Source: Nitrospirota bacterium (GTDB taxonomy: Bacteria; Nitrospirota; Thermodesulfovibrionia; Thermodesulfovibrionales; Dissulfurispiraceae). From it: a stretch of DNA of 37,881 bases. The notes beneath the pieces are model-generated. The model was not told the DNA's origin, made no database searches, and was given only the letters and a program-made list of their open reading frames with translations. The stretch spans positions 1 through 37,881 of the forward strand of contig JAMCVZ010000034.1 of NCBI GenBank assembly GCA_023476565.1, read 5' to 3'. Made by a program: the position numbers and the translations under genes. The first letter of the stretch is position 1; every line of letters starts with the position of its first letter. This document shows positions 24,945-34,533 of this stretch, one piece after another.

Positions 24945-25106
24945 ATGGCAGTCTTTAAGAAACGTTACAAATTTTACGAGGCTGATAATGAGGGAATGTT
25001 TAGAGCTTACCCTTCTTTATATGAAACTAAGAAAAAGAAGAGCAAGATTAAAGGAATTATAAAAAGGATTAAAGAAGGGGTGTTAGGCAAACAGGCGCAG
25101 CATTAA
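24945..25106 (+). CDS. Small basic hypothetical protein, 53 residues
   Basis: An ATG at 24945 with AAAGGAG ten bases upstream opens a 53-codon frame. The product starts MAVFKKRYKFYEADNEGM and ends in a very Lys-rich tail (KKKKSKIKGIIKRIKEG), so it is strongly basic. It might bind nucleic acid or ribosomes. The strong Shine-Dalgarno and biased composition support coding; no homologue is recognised. It stands alone between two minus-strand small genes. Confidence 0.5.
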   Translation: MAVFKKRYKFYEADNEGMFRAYPSLYETKKKKSKIKGIIKRIKEGVLGKQAQH

Positions 25107-25167
25107 TACCTTATCGCATAGATAAGTCTTGCCGTGAAAAACAGATGAGCCTGTCAATGATTGGGAT

Positions 25168-25398
25168 TCAGCTTATCAAGGAGCGGTCCTTCAGTTCCTT
25201 TACCATCCGATCAAATTCGTCCCTATAACTGTGCCCGAGCTCGGTAATTGCATCGTACTGCTCCATGTCTCCGCCGGGATCGGCTATTGAAAGATATCTG
25301 TTGAACAGGGCTACGAAAATATTCCTCTTTGCAACCTCAAAATAATTATCTTCAAATGCAGCAACAATCTTAAAGGCGATATCCTCTATTTCAGCCAT
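25168..25398 (-). CDS. Small hypothetical protein, 76 residues
   Basis: A mostly helical, acidic protein beginning MAEIEDIAFKIVAAFEDNYF and ending in a helix (YRDEFDRMVKELKDRSLIS). The minus-strand Shine-Dalgarno AGGAGG lies about nine bases before the ATG, and an extended -10 box lies further upstream, so it is likely expressed. I do not recognise the family. No membrane segment or metal motif is visible. Confidence 0.6.
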   Translation of the reverse strand: MAEIEDIAFKIVAAFEDNYFEVAKRNIFVALFNRYLSIADPGGDMEQYDAITELGHSYRDEFDRMVKELKDRSLIS

Positions 25399-25428
25399 TC
25401 CTTAGTTCCTCCTCTTCATGTATACTGA

Positions 25429-25437
25429 ATTATAACA
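25429..25437 (-). promoter_or_regulatory. Extended -10 promoter element of the 25.2-25.4 kb small gene
   Basis: On the minus strand the sequence reads TGTTATAAT, an extended -10 (TGnTATAAT). No good -35 is seen, as is usual for extended -10 promoters. Confidence 0.45.
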
Positions 25438-25777
25438 GAAACTATTTTATTCACTTCCTTCGCTCAGGCGCAGCGGGATTGTGCAACGAGAACCAATCAT
25501 AAGGGCTGATTAACCCCGTGCATGTAGCACACAGCAAACATGAGATCACATGCAGGCAACTCGTTTCTCCGCATCACGTTGAGTTTACCATCCGGAGAGG
25601 ATATACTTAAAGCAGGATACGGATAATGGTACTAACAGTAAACAAGGGACATGAATTGCGCTTGTTTATAAAATATTGTTTCCGGGGGCCACAATAGCAA
25701 ACCGCCGGTCTGCTCTATTCCCCGCTCTACTATAATACTAAACAACTCCATTCGCAAATAACCCACTCAAAATTTCA
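25438..25777. other. Intergenic stretch with no recognised feature
   Basis: About 340 bases between the divergently transcribed small gene and the arsR-type regulator. I see no convincing ORF, tRNA or repeat. Some short ACATG/CATGT half-sites occur (near 25540-25580) that resemble the operator arms downstream, but no palindrome forms. Confidence 0.4.
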
Positions 25778-25807
25778 TTGACAAAATACATGCATATATC
25801 ATTATAT
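25778..25807 (+). promoter_or_regulatory. Promoter of the arsR-dsrEFH-like operon
   Basis: Consensus TTGACA (25778-25783), 18-base spacer, TTATAT (25802-25807; TATATA one base later is equivalent). The operator palindrome overlaps the spacer and -10. Confidence 0.65.
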
Positions 25808-25815
25808 ATGCATGT
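25788..25815 (+). promoter_or_regulatory. Operator palindrome for the ArsR-family regulator
   Basis: A perfect 12-base inverted repeat, ACATGCATATAT-CATT-ATATATGCATGT. AT-rich 12-2-12-like palindromes overlapping the -10 are typical for ArsR/SmtB repressors. It ends 21 bases before the regulator ATG, indicating autorepression. Confidence 0.75.
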
Positions 25816-25835
25816 ATGTACTCAGGAGGTATCAT

Positions 25836-26177
25836 ATGCGCTCACTAAGCAAAAAAGCCGAACTGCTGAAAATAATTGCCCATCCGGTCCGCATCAGCAT
25901 CCTTGAAGAGCTTACCAAAGGCATAAAATGTGTCAGCGATTTTGAAGAGTTTCTCGACATAAGCCAGCCCAACGTATCCCAGCATTTATCCCTCCTCAGA
26001 AAGCATGATGTTATCGATTATTATATCGACGGGAGACTCAGGTGCTACTTCCTCAAAGATCCTCTGATACCCGACATCATTGAACTTTTAAACAAAGTTT
26101 ATGAGGAGGAACTGCCTGCTCCTGCATGCTGCCCGGTAACCAGAAAAGGGACCTACCCGGGTGAAAGGAGGCGCTGA
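25836..26177 (+). CDS. ArsR/SmtB-family transcriptional regulator
   Basis: A 113-residue winged-helix repressor. AELLKIIAHPVRISILEEL is the N-terminal ArsR signature; ISQPNVSQHLSLLRKHDVID is the recognition helix-turn-helix; YYIDGRLRCYFLKDP forms the wing. The classic metal-site ELCVCDL is replaced by IKCVSDFEEF with one Cys. A C-terminal ACCP pair of cysteines could, with that Cys, sense thiol oxidants, persulfide or selenium compounds (inference). I start at ATG 25836, with AGGAGG six bases upstream; an in-frame ATG at 25812 overlaps the operator. It heads the operon with the DsrE-like selenoprotein about 65 bases downstream. Confidence 0.88.
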   Translation: MRSLSKKAELLKIIAHPVRISILEELTKGIKCVSDFEEFLDISQPNVSQHLSLLRKHDVIDYYIDGRLRCYFLKDPLIPDIIELLNKVYEEELPAPACCPVTRKGTYPGERRR

Positions 26178-26243
26178 TGAAGATAGGGATTATAAAGAGA
26201 AGTGATAGGGTAATAACATTCTGAATTCGGGGAGGAGATGACA

Positions 26244-26588
26244 ATGCAAAAAGAGATCGTGATGTTTCTTGCGACAACGCCTTACAGTTTTGAAAATACA
26301 CACACTATCCTCAAACTGGCGGACGCAGCCCTGCGGAAGGGGCAGAAAGTCAGGCTTATCGCGTCAGGAGACGGCGTTTTCTCGATTGTTAAGGGGCAAG
26401 TTCCCAAGTCGCTTTCGGCGCTGGAAGATCTTGTGGGCAGAGGGCTGAAGGTGGACATATGAACAGGCTGCATGAAGACCCGCGGTCTTGCGGCTGACGA
26501 TTCCGTTGACGGTGGTGAGATGAGCTCGCTCAAGGGGCTTTTCAATGTGATCAAGACAAATCCTGTTTTTTTAAACTTCGGCGTATAG
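26244..26588 (+). CDS. DsrE-family selenoprotein (in-frame UGA read as selenocysteine)
   Basis: A 114-residue DsrE/TusD-superfamily protein if TGA at 26460-26462 is read as Sec73. Residues 1-72 form the DsrE fold start (LATTPYSFENTHTILKLADA, KVRLIASGDGVFSIVKG). The frame continues past the TGA as T-G-C-M-K-T-R-G-L-A-A-D-D and ends at TAG 26586 in PVFLNFGV. In DsrE-family homologues the equivalent site is a Cys in a C-x-x-C-like pattern before RGL, so here it becomes Sec-x-x-Cys (U73, C76). A stem-loop suited to SECIS function follows the UGA. ATG 26244 has the best Shine-Dalgarno spacing (8 bases); ATG 26238 is only two bases from it. Conventional callers would truncate it at 26462. Confidence 0.88.
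26467..26494 (+). promoter_or_regulatory. Bacterial SECIS-like hairpin of the DsrE-like gene
   Basis: GCTGC (26467-26471) pairs with GCGGC (26490-26494, one G-U). A three-base bulge follows, then AAGACC (26475-26480) pairs perfectly with GGTCTT (26484-26489) around a CGC loop. The apex is about 20 bases past the UGA, the distance used by SelB-dependent bacterial SECIS elements. Confidence 0.65.
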
Positions 26589-26596
26589 GAGAGCAT

Positions 26597-26950
26597 ATGG
26601 AAAGTATCAGCATAATCTTAAGAAGAGCGCCGTACGGTACCATCGATACGCCTGAGGCTATCCGCCACGCCCTTGGGGGAGTGATTGAAGATATGACAGT
26701 AAAGCTGATTCTTGTAGATGGCGGGGTAAACGCGGCAAGAAAAGGACAGGATACCTCCTCAACCGAATACTTGAATGCAGAATCAGGGATCAGGGACTGC
26801 ATCGATATGGGAACTGAGGTATACGCCGATAAAGCCTCTATAAAAGAAGAATCCCTTGAAAGCAGCGACATCATAGAGGGAGTAATCGTCGCGAGCAGTT
26901 CAGAGCTTGCCGAAATTATTGCTAACAGCAACACAACCATGATCTTTTAG
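26597..26950 (+). CDS. DsrF/TusC-like sulfur relay protein
   Basis: A 117-residue DsrE/DsrF-superfamily protein: MESISIILRRAPYGTIDTPE opens the alpha/beta fold, and IRHALGGVIEDMTVKLILVD is the characteristic second helix and strand. DsrEFH/TusBCD complexes pass sulfane sulfur from protein to protein; DsrF/TusC is a structural subunit. One Cys (RDCIDMG) is present. AGGAG overlaps the stop of the selenoprotein gene, five bases before the ATG, so the two are coupled. Assigned as the F/C subunit by order E-F-H and by size. Confidence 0.8.
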   Translation: MESISIILRRAPYGTIDTPEAIRHALGGVIEDMTVKLILVDGGVNAARKGQDTSSTEYLNAESGIRDCIDMGTEVYADKASIKEESLESSDIIEGVIVASSSELAEIIANSNTTMIF

Positions 26951-26960
26951 GGGGGAATCC

Positions 26961-27242
26961 ATGCTTGTAATTATCAAGAGTGCGCCGGGCACGCCCGAAG
27001 GGAAGCGGGGCATCAAGCTGGCACGCGATATGGCTGCAGATGTCTGCCTGATGCAGAACGCCGTATATTTTGCTCATGATGAAAGGCTCGAGGGCTTTTG
27101 CGGAGCAGTATATGTGCTTGATGACGACTGCACGCTCAGGGGGTTAAGCGATAGCCGGCTCAAAAAAAGCATAAAGAAGCTGGACTACGATAGCCTTGTA
27201 GATGTGATAGTAAACGAGGATAAGATAATCGGGGCATTTTAA
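26961..27242 (+). CDS. DsrH/TusB-like sulfur relay protein
   Basis: A 93-residue protein of the DsrH/TusB family: MLVIIKSAPGTPEGKRG start, VCLMQNAVYFA (the strand before the conserved site), then VYVLDDDCTLRGLSDSRL, matching the usual YvL-x-x-D-x-x-x-RG pattern. In DsrEFH the H subunit contributes a possible sulfur-accepting Cys. Ten bases separate it from the DsrF-like gene, with AGGGGGGA as Shine-Dalgarno. With its two neighbours it completes an EFH set, but no dsrC/tusE, dsrAB or tusA lies in the window. Confidence 0.82.
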   Translation: MLVIIKSAPGTPEGKRGIKLARDMAADVCLMQNAVYFAHDERLEGFCGAVYVLDDDCTLRGLSDSRLKKSIKKLDYDSLVDVIVNEDKIIGAF

Positions 27243-27328
27243 AAACTCAGGTTAAAGCCGGGGCCACGATTAATGAAAAAAAACCTGCCGGCGGATTCCA
27301 GCAATTCACCTTTTTAAATGGCAGTAAT

Positions 27329-27357
27329 TTGCAGCAATTTTCAAATAAAGTTAAAAT
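27329..27357 (+). promoter_or_regulatory. Candidate internal promoter of selD
   Basis: TTGCAG (27329-27334), 17-base spacer, TAAAAT (27352-27357). It sits in the 159-base gap between the dsrH-like gene and selD, so selD may also be transcribed on its own. Confidence 0.45.
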
Positions 27358-27401
27358 AGACTATCCGGGCTGTTATTGAGCAACTTGAGAAAGGAGCGGC
27401 A

Positions 27402-28448
27402 ATGGACATCAAGCTTACAGAACTCTCAACCTGCGCAGGCTGAGCATCGAAATTCAGTCCTTCGGACCTGTCCCACGTGCTGGGGCAGCTACCTAAAATT
27501 ATGGATCCCAATGTGCTCGTCGGCACTGCGAATGCGGACGACGCCGGAGTATATCGTATTACGGACGACATCGCAGTTGTCCTTACTACCGATTTTTTTA
27601 CGCCGATTGTCGACGATCCGTACTGGTTCGGCGCAATTGCCGCTGCCAATTCACTCTCGGACGTCTATGCCATGGGCGGCAGGCCCGTTGCGGCATTGAA
27701 CATCGCCATGTTCCCGAACAATCCCGATTTCTTCCCCTCGCTGAAAGGCATCGTTCAGGGCGGTATCGATAAGATGGCGGAAGCCGGGGTACCCGTCATA
27801 GGAGGGCATACCATAAGGGACAGAGAGCCCAAATACGGATTCGCAGTTATGGGAATTATTCACCCCGGCAGGATACTTGACAACTCAAAGGCCCGGCCGG
27901 GTGATGCGCTGATACTCACCAAAAAGATAGGCACCGGCATCATTTCCACAGGGGTAAAGGCCGGGAAGTGCAGCGCTGCCGTTATCGGGGAGTTTACAAA
28001 ATCCATGGCAACATTGAACAGGAGGGCAAGCGAGGTTATGCTCGAAGCAGGTGTCAGTACGGCAACCGATATAACAGGATTCGGCCTGATCGGACATCTG
28101 AACGAAGTTCTCTCCGCAAGCAGATGCCGGGCGCGGCTTTCTGCAAGCCATGTCCCATTTTTCGAAGATGCCGTAAGGCTCGCCGGTATGGATGTAATTC
28201 CCGGGGGCACGAGGGAAAACAGAAAGATTTTCGAGCAGGACGTTACCTGGGGCGAAGGCGTTCCCGAGGTTGAAAAATTTCTATTGAATGATGCGCAGAC
28301 ATCGGGAGGGCTCCTCATTTTTGTACCGGAAGAGGAGGAGAATATGCTCGCTGCCGCCCTTCAAAAAGAAGGCATACCGGCGGCCCATATCGGGGAAGTA
28401 TTTGATGAGGGCGCGGGAGATTACAAGAGGATTTACGTTGATAAATAA
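27402..28448 (+). CDS. selD: Selenide, water dikinase; itself a selenoprotein
   Basis: A 348-residue SelD that makes selenophosphate from selenide and ATP, for Sec and 2-selenouridine synthesis. Starting at ATG 27402 (AAGGAG five bases upstream) the frame reads MDIKLTELSTCAG, then TGA at 27441-27443, then ASKFSPSDL. Sec14 occupies the catalytic position (Cys17 in E. coli), three residues before the essential Lys (K17 here). YRITDDIAVVLTTDFFTPIV, DVYAMGGRPVAALNI and GGHTIRDREPKYGFAVMG are the ATP/Mg motifs. Without Sec reading, callers start at 27477 and lose the active site. It lies downstream of the DsrEFH-like selenoprotein operon. Confidence 0.94.
27455..27470 (+). promoter_or_regulatory. 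Bacterial SECIS-like hairpin of selD
   Basis: CAGTCC (27455-27460) pairs with GGA-(bulged C)-CTG (27464-27470) around a TTC loop, the apex about 20 bases past the UGA. The spacing matches that of the DsrE-like gene's hairpin. Confidence 0.55.
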
Positions 28449-28651
28449 TAAAGCGTTAATGCCCTCCCTTGCCTGATCCATTTCCGCTGCACCGGCACGT
28501 TAACCGTCCGAAATTCTGCCGGTTCCATAAGGGTAAAAATTTTATGGACTCCCTGGTGCAAATCATATAATATATTATTACATTTCCGGGTATTTATCCG
28601 CTGGTGCAGTTGTTAAGACTATTGGTTTCATAAGCCGGAGTTTGAGAATCT

Positions 28652-28684
28652 GTTTCCTGAATTAAGTGTTGAGTTTCAGGAAAC
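28652..28684. repeat. 10-base inverted repeat between selD and speD
   Basis: GTTTCCTGAA (28652-28661) and TTCAGGAAAC (28675-28684), perfectly complementary with a 13-base loop. It could be an operator or transcript hairpin; no T-run follows. The surrounding 350-base gap otherwise holds only the speD promoter. Confidence 0.6.
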
Positions 28685-28715
28685 TATACTATATAATGAA
28701 AAAGTTTAAAAATTC

Positions 28716-28745
28716 TTGACAAGAAATGAATTTTTCAGCTATGAT
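28716..28745 (+). promoter_or_regulatory. Promoter of speD
   Basis: TTGACA (28716-28721), 18-base spacer, TATGAT (28740-28745). The start near 28752 places the following hairpin at the very 5' end of the message. Confidence 0.7.
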
Positions 28746-28754
28746 TTATAGCTT

Positions 28755-28771
28755 AAGGAGCGACGCTCCTT
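28755..28771 (+). promoter_or_regulatory. 5'-terminal hairpin in the speD leader
   Basis: AAGGAG (28755-28760) pairs with CTCCTT (28766-28771) around CGACG. The stem hides a perfect Shine-Dalgarno-like sequence near the predicted 5' end; it may stabilise the message or be regulatory. Confidence 0.5.
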
Positions 28772-28798
28772 CGATTCTAAACTGAAGGGGGTAGTGAA

Positions 28799-29206
28799 TT
28801 GTATGCTTTAGGTACCCATCTTTTGGTGGAATTGAAAGAATGCAACCCGGAAATTTTGAAGGACCTGAGCAAAGTCAAAGAGGCGCTGGTTTCCGCTGCC
28901 AAGGAAGCCAAAGCCACTATCATTGATGTATCCTTCCATGAGTTCAATCCGTTTGGAATCAGCGGTATGGTGGTGATAGCCGAGTCACACCTGTCCATAC
29001 ATACCTGGCCTGAATACTCTTATGCGGCAGTGGATATCTTTACCTGCGGGGATATTATAAAGCCCGAAGTCGCAGCTCATTATCTTATCGCCTGCTTCGA
29101 GAGCAAGAGTCCCTCCATTGTCGAGATGAAGAGGGGTATTATTTCCTGCTCAAATGAGAAGCTCCCGCATAAGGTATATGATTCCGAGCTCCAAATGGCC
29201 TCATAA
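28799..29206 (+). CDS. speD: S-adenosylmethionine decarboxylase proenzyme
   Basis: A 135-residue class 1B AdoMet decarboxylase, which makes the aminopropyl donor for spermidine. It is processed between Glu62 and Ser63 (AESHLSIHTWPE), with Ser63 becoming the pyruvoyl group. His68 and Cys83 (DIFTCGD) complete the catalytic set, matching the numbering of the Thermotoga maritima enzyme. The start is TTG 28799 with AAGGGGG seven bases upstream; no other in-frame start fits. No spermidine synthase gene is adjacent. It converges on pgk, leaving three bases between stops. Confidence 0.95.
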   Translation: MYALGTHLLVELKECNPEILKDLSKVKEALVSAAKEAKATIIDVSFHEFNPFGISGMVVIAESHLSIHTWPEYSYAAVDIFTCGDIIKPEVAAHYLIACFESKSPSIVEMKRGIISCSNEKLPHKVYDSELQMAS

Positions 29207-29209
29207 ACG

Positions 29210-30439
29210 CTATTTTCTGTCCGTCAGAGCCGATATGCCGGGGAGGTCTTTGCCTTCCAGCAATTGCAGTGAGGCGCCGCCCCCGGTGGATATAAATGTT
29301 ATGGCATCGCTCACCCCTGCCCTGTGCACAGCGTAATCCGTATCGCCGCCTCCGACGATCGTCAATGCGTAAGCATCGGCAACGACACGCGCCACTGCAA
29401 AAGTACCCCTGGAAAATGCATCTATCTCAAATACGCCCATCGGGCCGTTCCATATGATGGTCTTCGCGTTCTGAAGCGCCTCCGAAAAAAGTCTTACGGA
29501 AGCAGGGCCGATGTCGAGCGCACGCCATCCCTTCGGTATCTCCTGTGTTGTGACGATCTTGGTTTCCGCTCCCTGCTCGAGGCTCTGGGCAATAACGCTG
29601 TCAACCGGCAGGTAGAATTTGACGTTGCTTTTCCTGAGCTTGTCCATTATGTTTTTTGCAAGGTCCATCATCTCGGGCTCAACAAGGGAATCCCCGATCT
29701 CATATCCCATCGCCTTGATAAAGGTATATGCCATACCGCCCCCGACGATTACCTTGTCGACCTTATCCGCGAGGTTTTCGAGCACGCCGATCTTGCCCGA
29801 CACCTTTGCGCCGCCCAATATCGCCACGAACGGCCTCACCGGGTTTTCCACTGCTCCCTTCAGATACTCTATCTCCTTCTTCATAAGGAAACCCGCAGCA
29901 GCGGGAAGGAGCTTCGCGATCCCGACCGTGGACGCATGCGCCCTGTGGGCGGCTCCGAACGCATCGTTAACATAATAGTCGGCCAGTTTTGCAAGAGACC
30001 TGGAGAAGGCCTCATCGTTCTTCTCTTCCTCGGGGTGGAACCTCAGATTTTCGAGCAGGAGCACATCTCCTTCTTTCATCCTGGACACGAGGTTTTCCGC
30101 CTGCGGCCCCACGCAGTCAGGGGCGAAAAGCACCTCTTTGTTCAGGAGGCGGTGAAGTCTCTTCACAACAGGCGCCAGGCTGAAACGCGGCTCGGCTTTC
30201 CCCTTGGGTCTGCCGAGATGTGATGCGATGATCACTTTTGCGCCTTCATCTATCGCATAATTGATGGTAGGAAGCGTGGAGCGTATCCTGCTGTCATCCG
30301 TTATGACCATATTGTCATCCAGCGGAACATTGAAATCCGCCCTTATAAAAACCCTCTTCCCCGCTATCGGGAGGTCCTCAATCGTAAGTTTGCCTAATAT
30401 ATCCTTTATTTCAGCAGATATATTATTCCTCTTCGCCAT
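29210..30439 (-). CDS. pgk: Phosphoglycerate kinase
   Basis: A 409-residue glycolytic kinase transferring phosphate between 1,3-bisphosphoglycerate and ADP. GKRVFIRADFNVPLDD is the N-terminal substrate-binding signature. ASHLGRPKG, LLENLRFHPEEEKND and FVAILGGAKVSGKIGVLENL are family motifs, and GGGDTDYAVHRAG with STGGGASLQLLEGK forms the nucleotide-binding end. I start at ATG 30439, with AGGAG six bases upstream, rather than at 30499, which lies inside gap. It is coupled to gap two bases upstream and shares its operon. Confidence 0.96.
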   Translation of the reverse strand: MAKRNNISAEIKDILGKLTIEDLPIAGKRVFIRADFNVPLDDNMVITDDSRIRSTLPTINYAIDEGAKVIIASHLGRPKGKAEPRFSLAPVVKRLHRLLNKEVLFAPDCVGPQAENLVSRMKEGDVLLLENLRFHPEEEKNDEAFSRSLAKLADYYVNDAFGAAHRAHASTVGIAKLLPAAAGFLMKKEIEYLKGAVENPVRPFVAILGGAKVSGKIGVLENLADKVDKVIVGGGMAYTFIKAMGYEIGDSLVEPEMMDLAKNIMDKLRKSNVKFYLPVDSVIAQSLEQGAETKIVTTQEIPKGWRALDIGPASVRLFSEALQNAKTIIWNGPMGVFEIDAFSRGTFAVARVVADAYALTIVGGGDTDYAVHRAGVSDAITFISTGGGASLQLLEGKDLPGISALTDRK

Positions 30440-30441
30440 GC

Positions 30442-32767
<2,326 letters not shown>

Positions 32768-32934
32768 TTAGTTTGTGTATTTTTTCTTGTTCAAAGTTAA
32801 TATTAATTGTGCTTACCGCATTTAAAACGGGCAAAAAATGAAGTTCTTTATATTAGCATGTTAACCGTGTAAATTCAAATCACCCGCACGCGGCATATGA
32901 ACGCCTGCCCGCCCATATGTTAGAATGAAGGGCA

Positions 32935-34533
32935 ATGAAAAGAGAGAAGTTCGGCCTCGGACTGAGATTCAGCCTCACTGTCGGAATAATGCTCTTCCTT
33001 TTCTGCGCCCTCTTTTCAATAGTCCTCTATTACTACCTGAAAGCCCAGGTCGTAAAAGAAGCTGAGGCCAAGACAATGATAATCATGGCCCATGCAAGGG
33101 CTCTGGGCGACTATATCAAGGATTCCCTGAGGCCGCGGATGTTCGAGGTCCTTTCAAAAATAGAAGGCGGCGATGAGTTCATATTGGAGGCGATGTCGAC
33201 AACCCATGTGAATATCGAGGTCATGAAGAGGTTCAATAAATACCTGCCTGAGTTTATTTACAAAAGGACCTCTGACAAACCGCTCAATATAAAAAACACT
33301 GCCGATGAATTCCATTTAAAAATGATCCGGCACTTTGAAAAAAACAGGGGACAGGAATCGTGGCAGGGAATAGTCAGGACCGGCGGCGGTGAATACCTTG
33401 TCTATGCGCATCCTGTTGTTTCCGGACAAAGCTGTTTGAGGTGCCATGGAGAGCCGGAGGAGGTATCGCCCGCCATTTACAAGAAATACGGGACGACAGG
33501 CAAGTTCGGCTGGAAGGCGAACGCCGTCGTCGGGGTCGAATCCGTATCGGTTCCCCTGAATGTGGCATTCGCCCATGTCGAGAAGGTCGCGTTTGACACC
33601 TTTTTGTTCGGGATGGGCACCCTGTGGTTCCTTTTCATAGCCCTTTACGGCATTTTCAGGCATCTTGTTACCATACCGCTCAACTACCTTTCGGGCATCT
33701 TCAGGGGTATCGCAAACGGGACAGAGCCGCTCGGCAAAGATATCCCCAATACGCGCAGGGATGAAATAGGGGACCTCACCGACTCGTTCAACATGCTTGC
33801 GAAACACCTGCTCGATGCGCAGGACAGGCTCAAGAGGACTGCCAGGATCGAAAAGCAGATGATGGAGACGGAAAAACTGGCGGCGCTGGGACAGCTTTCG
33901 GCAGGCGTTGCCCACGAAATAAATAATCCGCTGGGGGGTATAAGGCTCTGCTTCAGCAACCTGATAGATACCGGGATGGATGAGAATACCAGGAGGCAGC
34001 ATATTGAGGTCATCAATTCGGGGTTCGATAGAATACATAATATCGTAAAGCAGCTCCTCGACTTTTCCAAAAACTCACCGTTAAGCACCGCACCGGCATC
34101 CATAAACGGCATTATAGAAAATGTGCTGAAGCTCTCGGAATATACCATTAATCAAAAGGGGGTAAAGCTCACAAAAAAGCTGACTGTGCGCCTGCCGGAC
34201 CTCATGGCGGATTCGAACAAGCTCGAACAGGTTTTTCTCAATCTTATCATCAATGCCATACAGGCCATGGACGGCGGCGGTGAACTGAAAATCAGGACAT
34301 GGTCCGATAAGGGCTCGTGCAAAGTATCCGTCGCCGATACAGGGAAGGGTATTCCCCATGATATAATCACCAGGATATTCGATCCTTTCTTCACCACGAA
34401 AGAGGTGGGAGAGGGGACAGGACTGGGGCTTACGGTGAGCAAGGCCATAATCGAGCAGCACAAGGGAAGTATCGCTGTAGAGACATCGGACAAAGGTACG
34501 GTCTTTACCGTCACCTTACCGGTTGAGCAATGA
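32935..34533 (+). CDS. Membrane sensor histidine kinase with c-type-heme DUF3365 domain
   Basis: A 532-residue inner-membrane kinase. TM1 at about 13-33, a periplasmic Tll0287-like (DUF3365) domain at about 50-215 with a covalent heme motif C167-L-R-C170-H171, TM2 at about 221-243, and HAMP to about 297. HisKA carries H327 in GVAHEINNPLGG, and the HATPase ends in GTGLGLTVSKAIIEQHKG. The heme domain suggests sensing of redox state or a diatomic gas or oxidant in the periplasm. It overlaps the NtrC-type regulator by four bases, giving a cognate two-component pair. It is transcribed divergently from the DUF1015 operon. Confidence 0.92.
   Translation: MKREKFGLGLRFSLTVGIMLFLFCALFSIVLYYYLKAQVVKEAEAKTMIIMAHARALGDYIKDSLRPRMFEVLSKIEGGDEFILEAMSTTHVNIEVMKRFNKYLPEFIYKRTSDKPLNIKNTADEFHLKMIRHFEKNRGQESWQGIVRTGGGEYLVYAHPVVSGQSCLRCHGEPEEVSPAIYKKYGTTGKFGWKANAVVGVESVSVPLNVAFAHVEKVAFDTFLFGMGTLWFLFIALYGIFRHLVTIPLNYLSGIFRGIANGTEPLGKDIPNTRRDEIGDLTDSFNMLAKHLLDAQDRLKRTARIEKQMMETEKLAALGQLSAGVAHEINNPLGGIRLCFSNLIDTGMDENTRRQHIEVINSGFDRIHNIVKQLLDFSKNSPLSTAPASINGIIENVLKLSEYTINQKGVKLTKKLTVRLPDLMADSNKLEQVFLNLIINAIQAMDGGGELKIRTWSDKGSCKVSVADTGKGIPHDIITRIFDPFFTTKEVGEGTGLGLTVSKAIIEQHKGSIAVETSDKGTVFTVTLPVEQ

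Noticed and set aside
26177-26224. A 15-codon frame after the ArsR gene with a good Shine-Dalgarno (AAGGAGG)
   Set aside because: Too short to support; continuing through its TGA gives no family-like sequence, so it is not another selenoprotein. It may be a coupling leader.
28449-28651. Possible structured RNA after selD
   Set aside because: Short complementary pieces (CTGCACC/GGTGCAG) are over 100 bases apart and no compact fold or tRNA-Sec cloverleaf is visible.
29324-30223. A 299-codon + strand frame opposite pgk
   Set aside because: A shadow of a strongly conserved pgk coding frame; the translation shows no family features.
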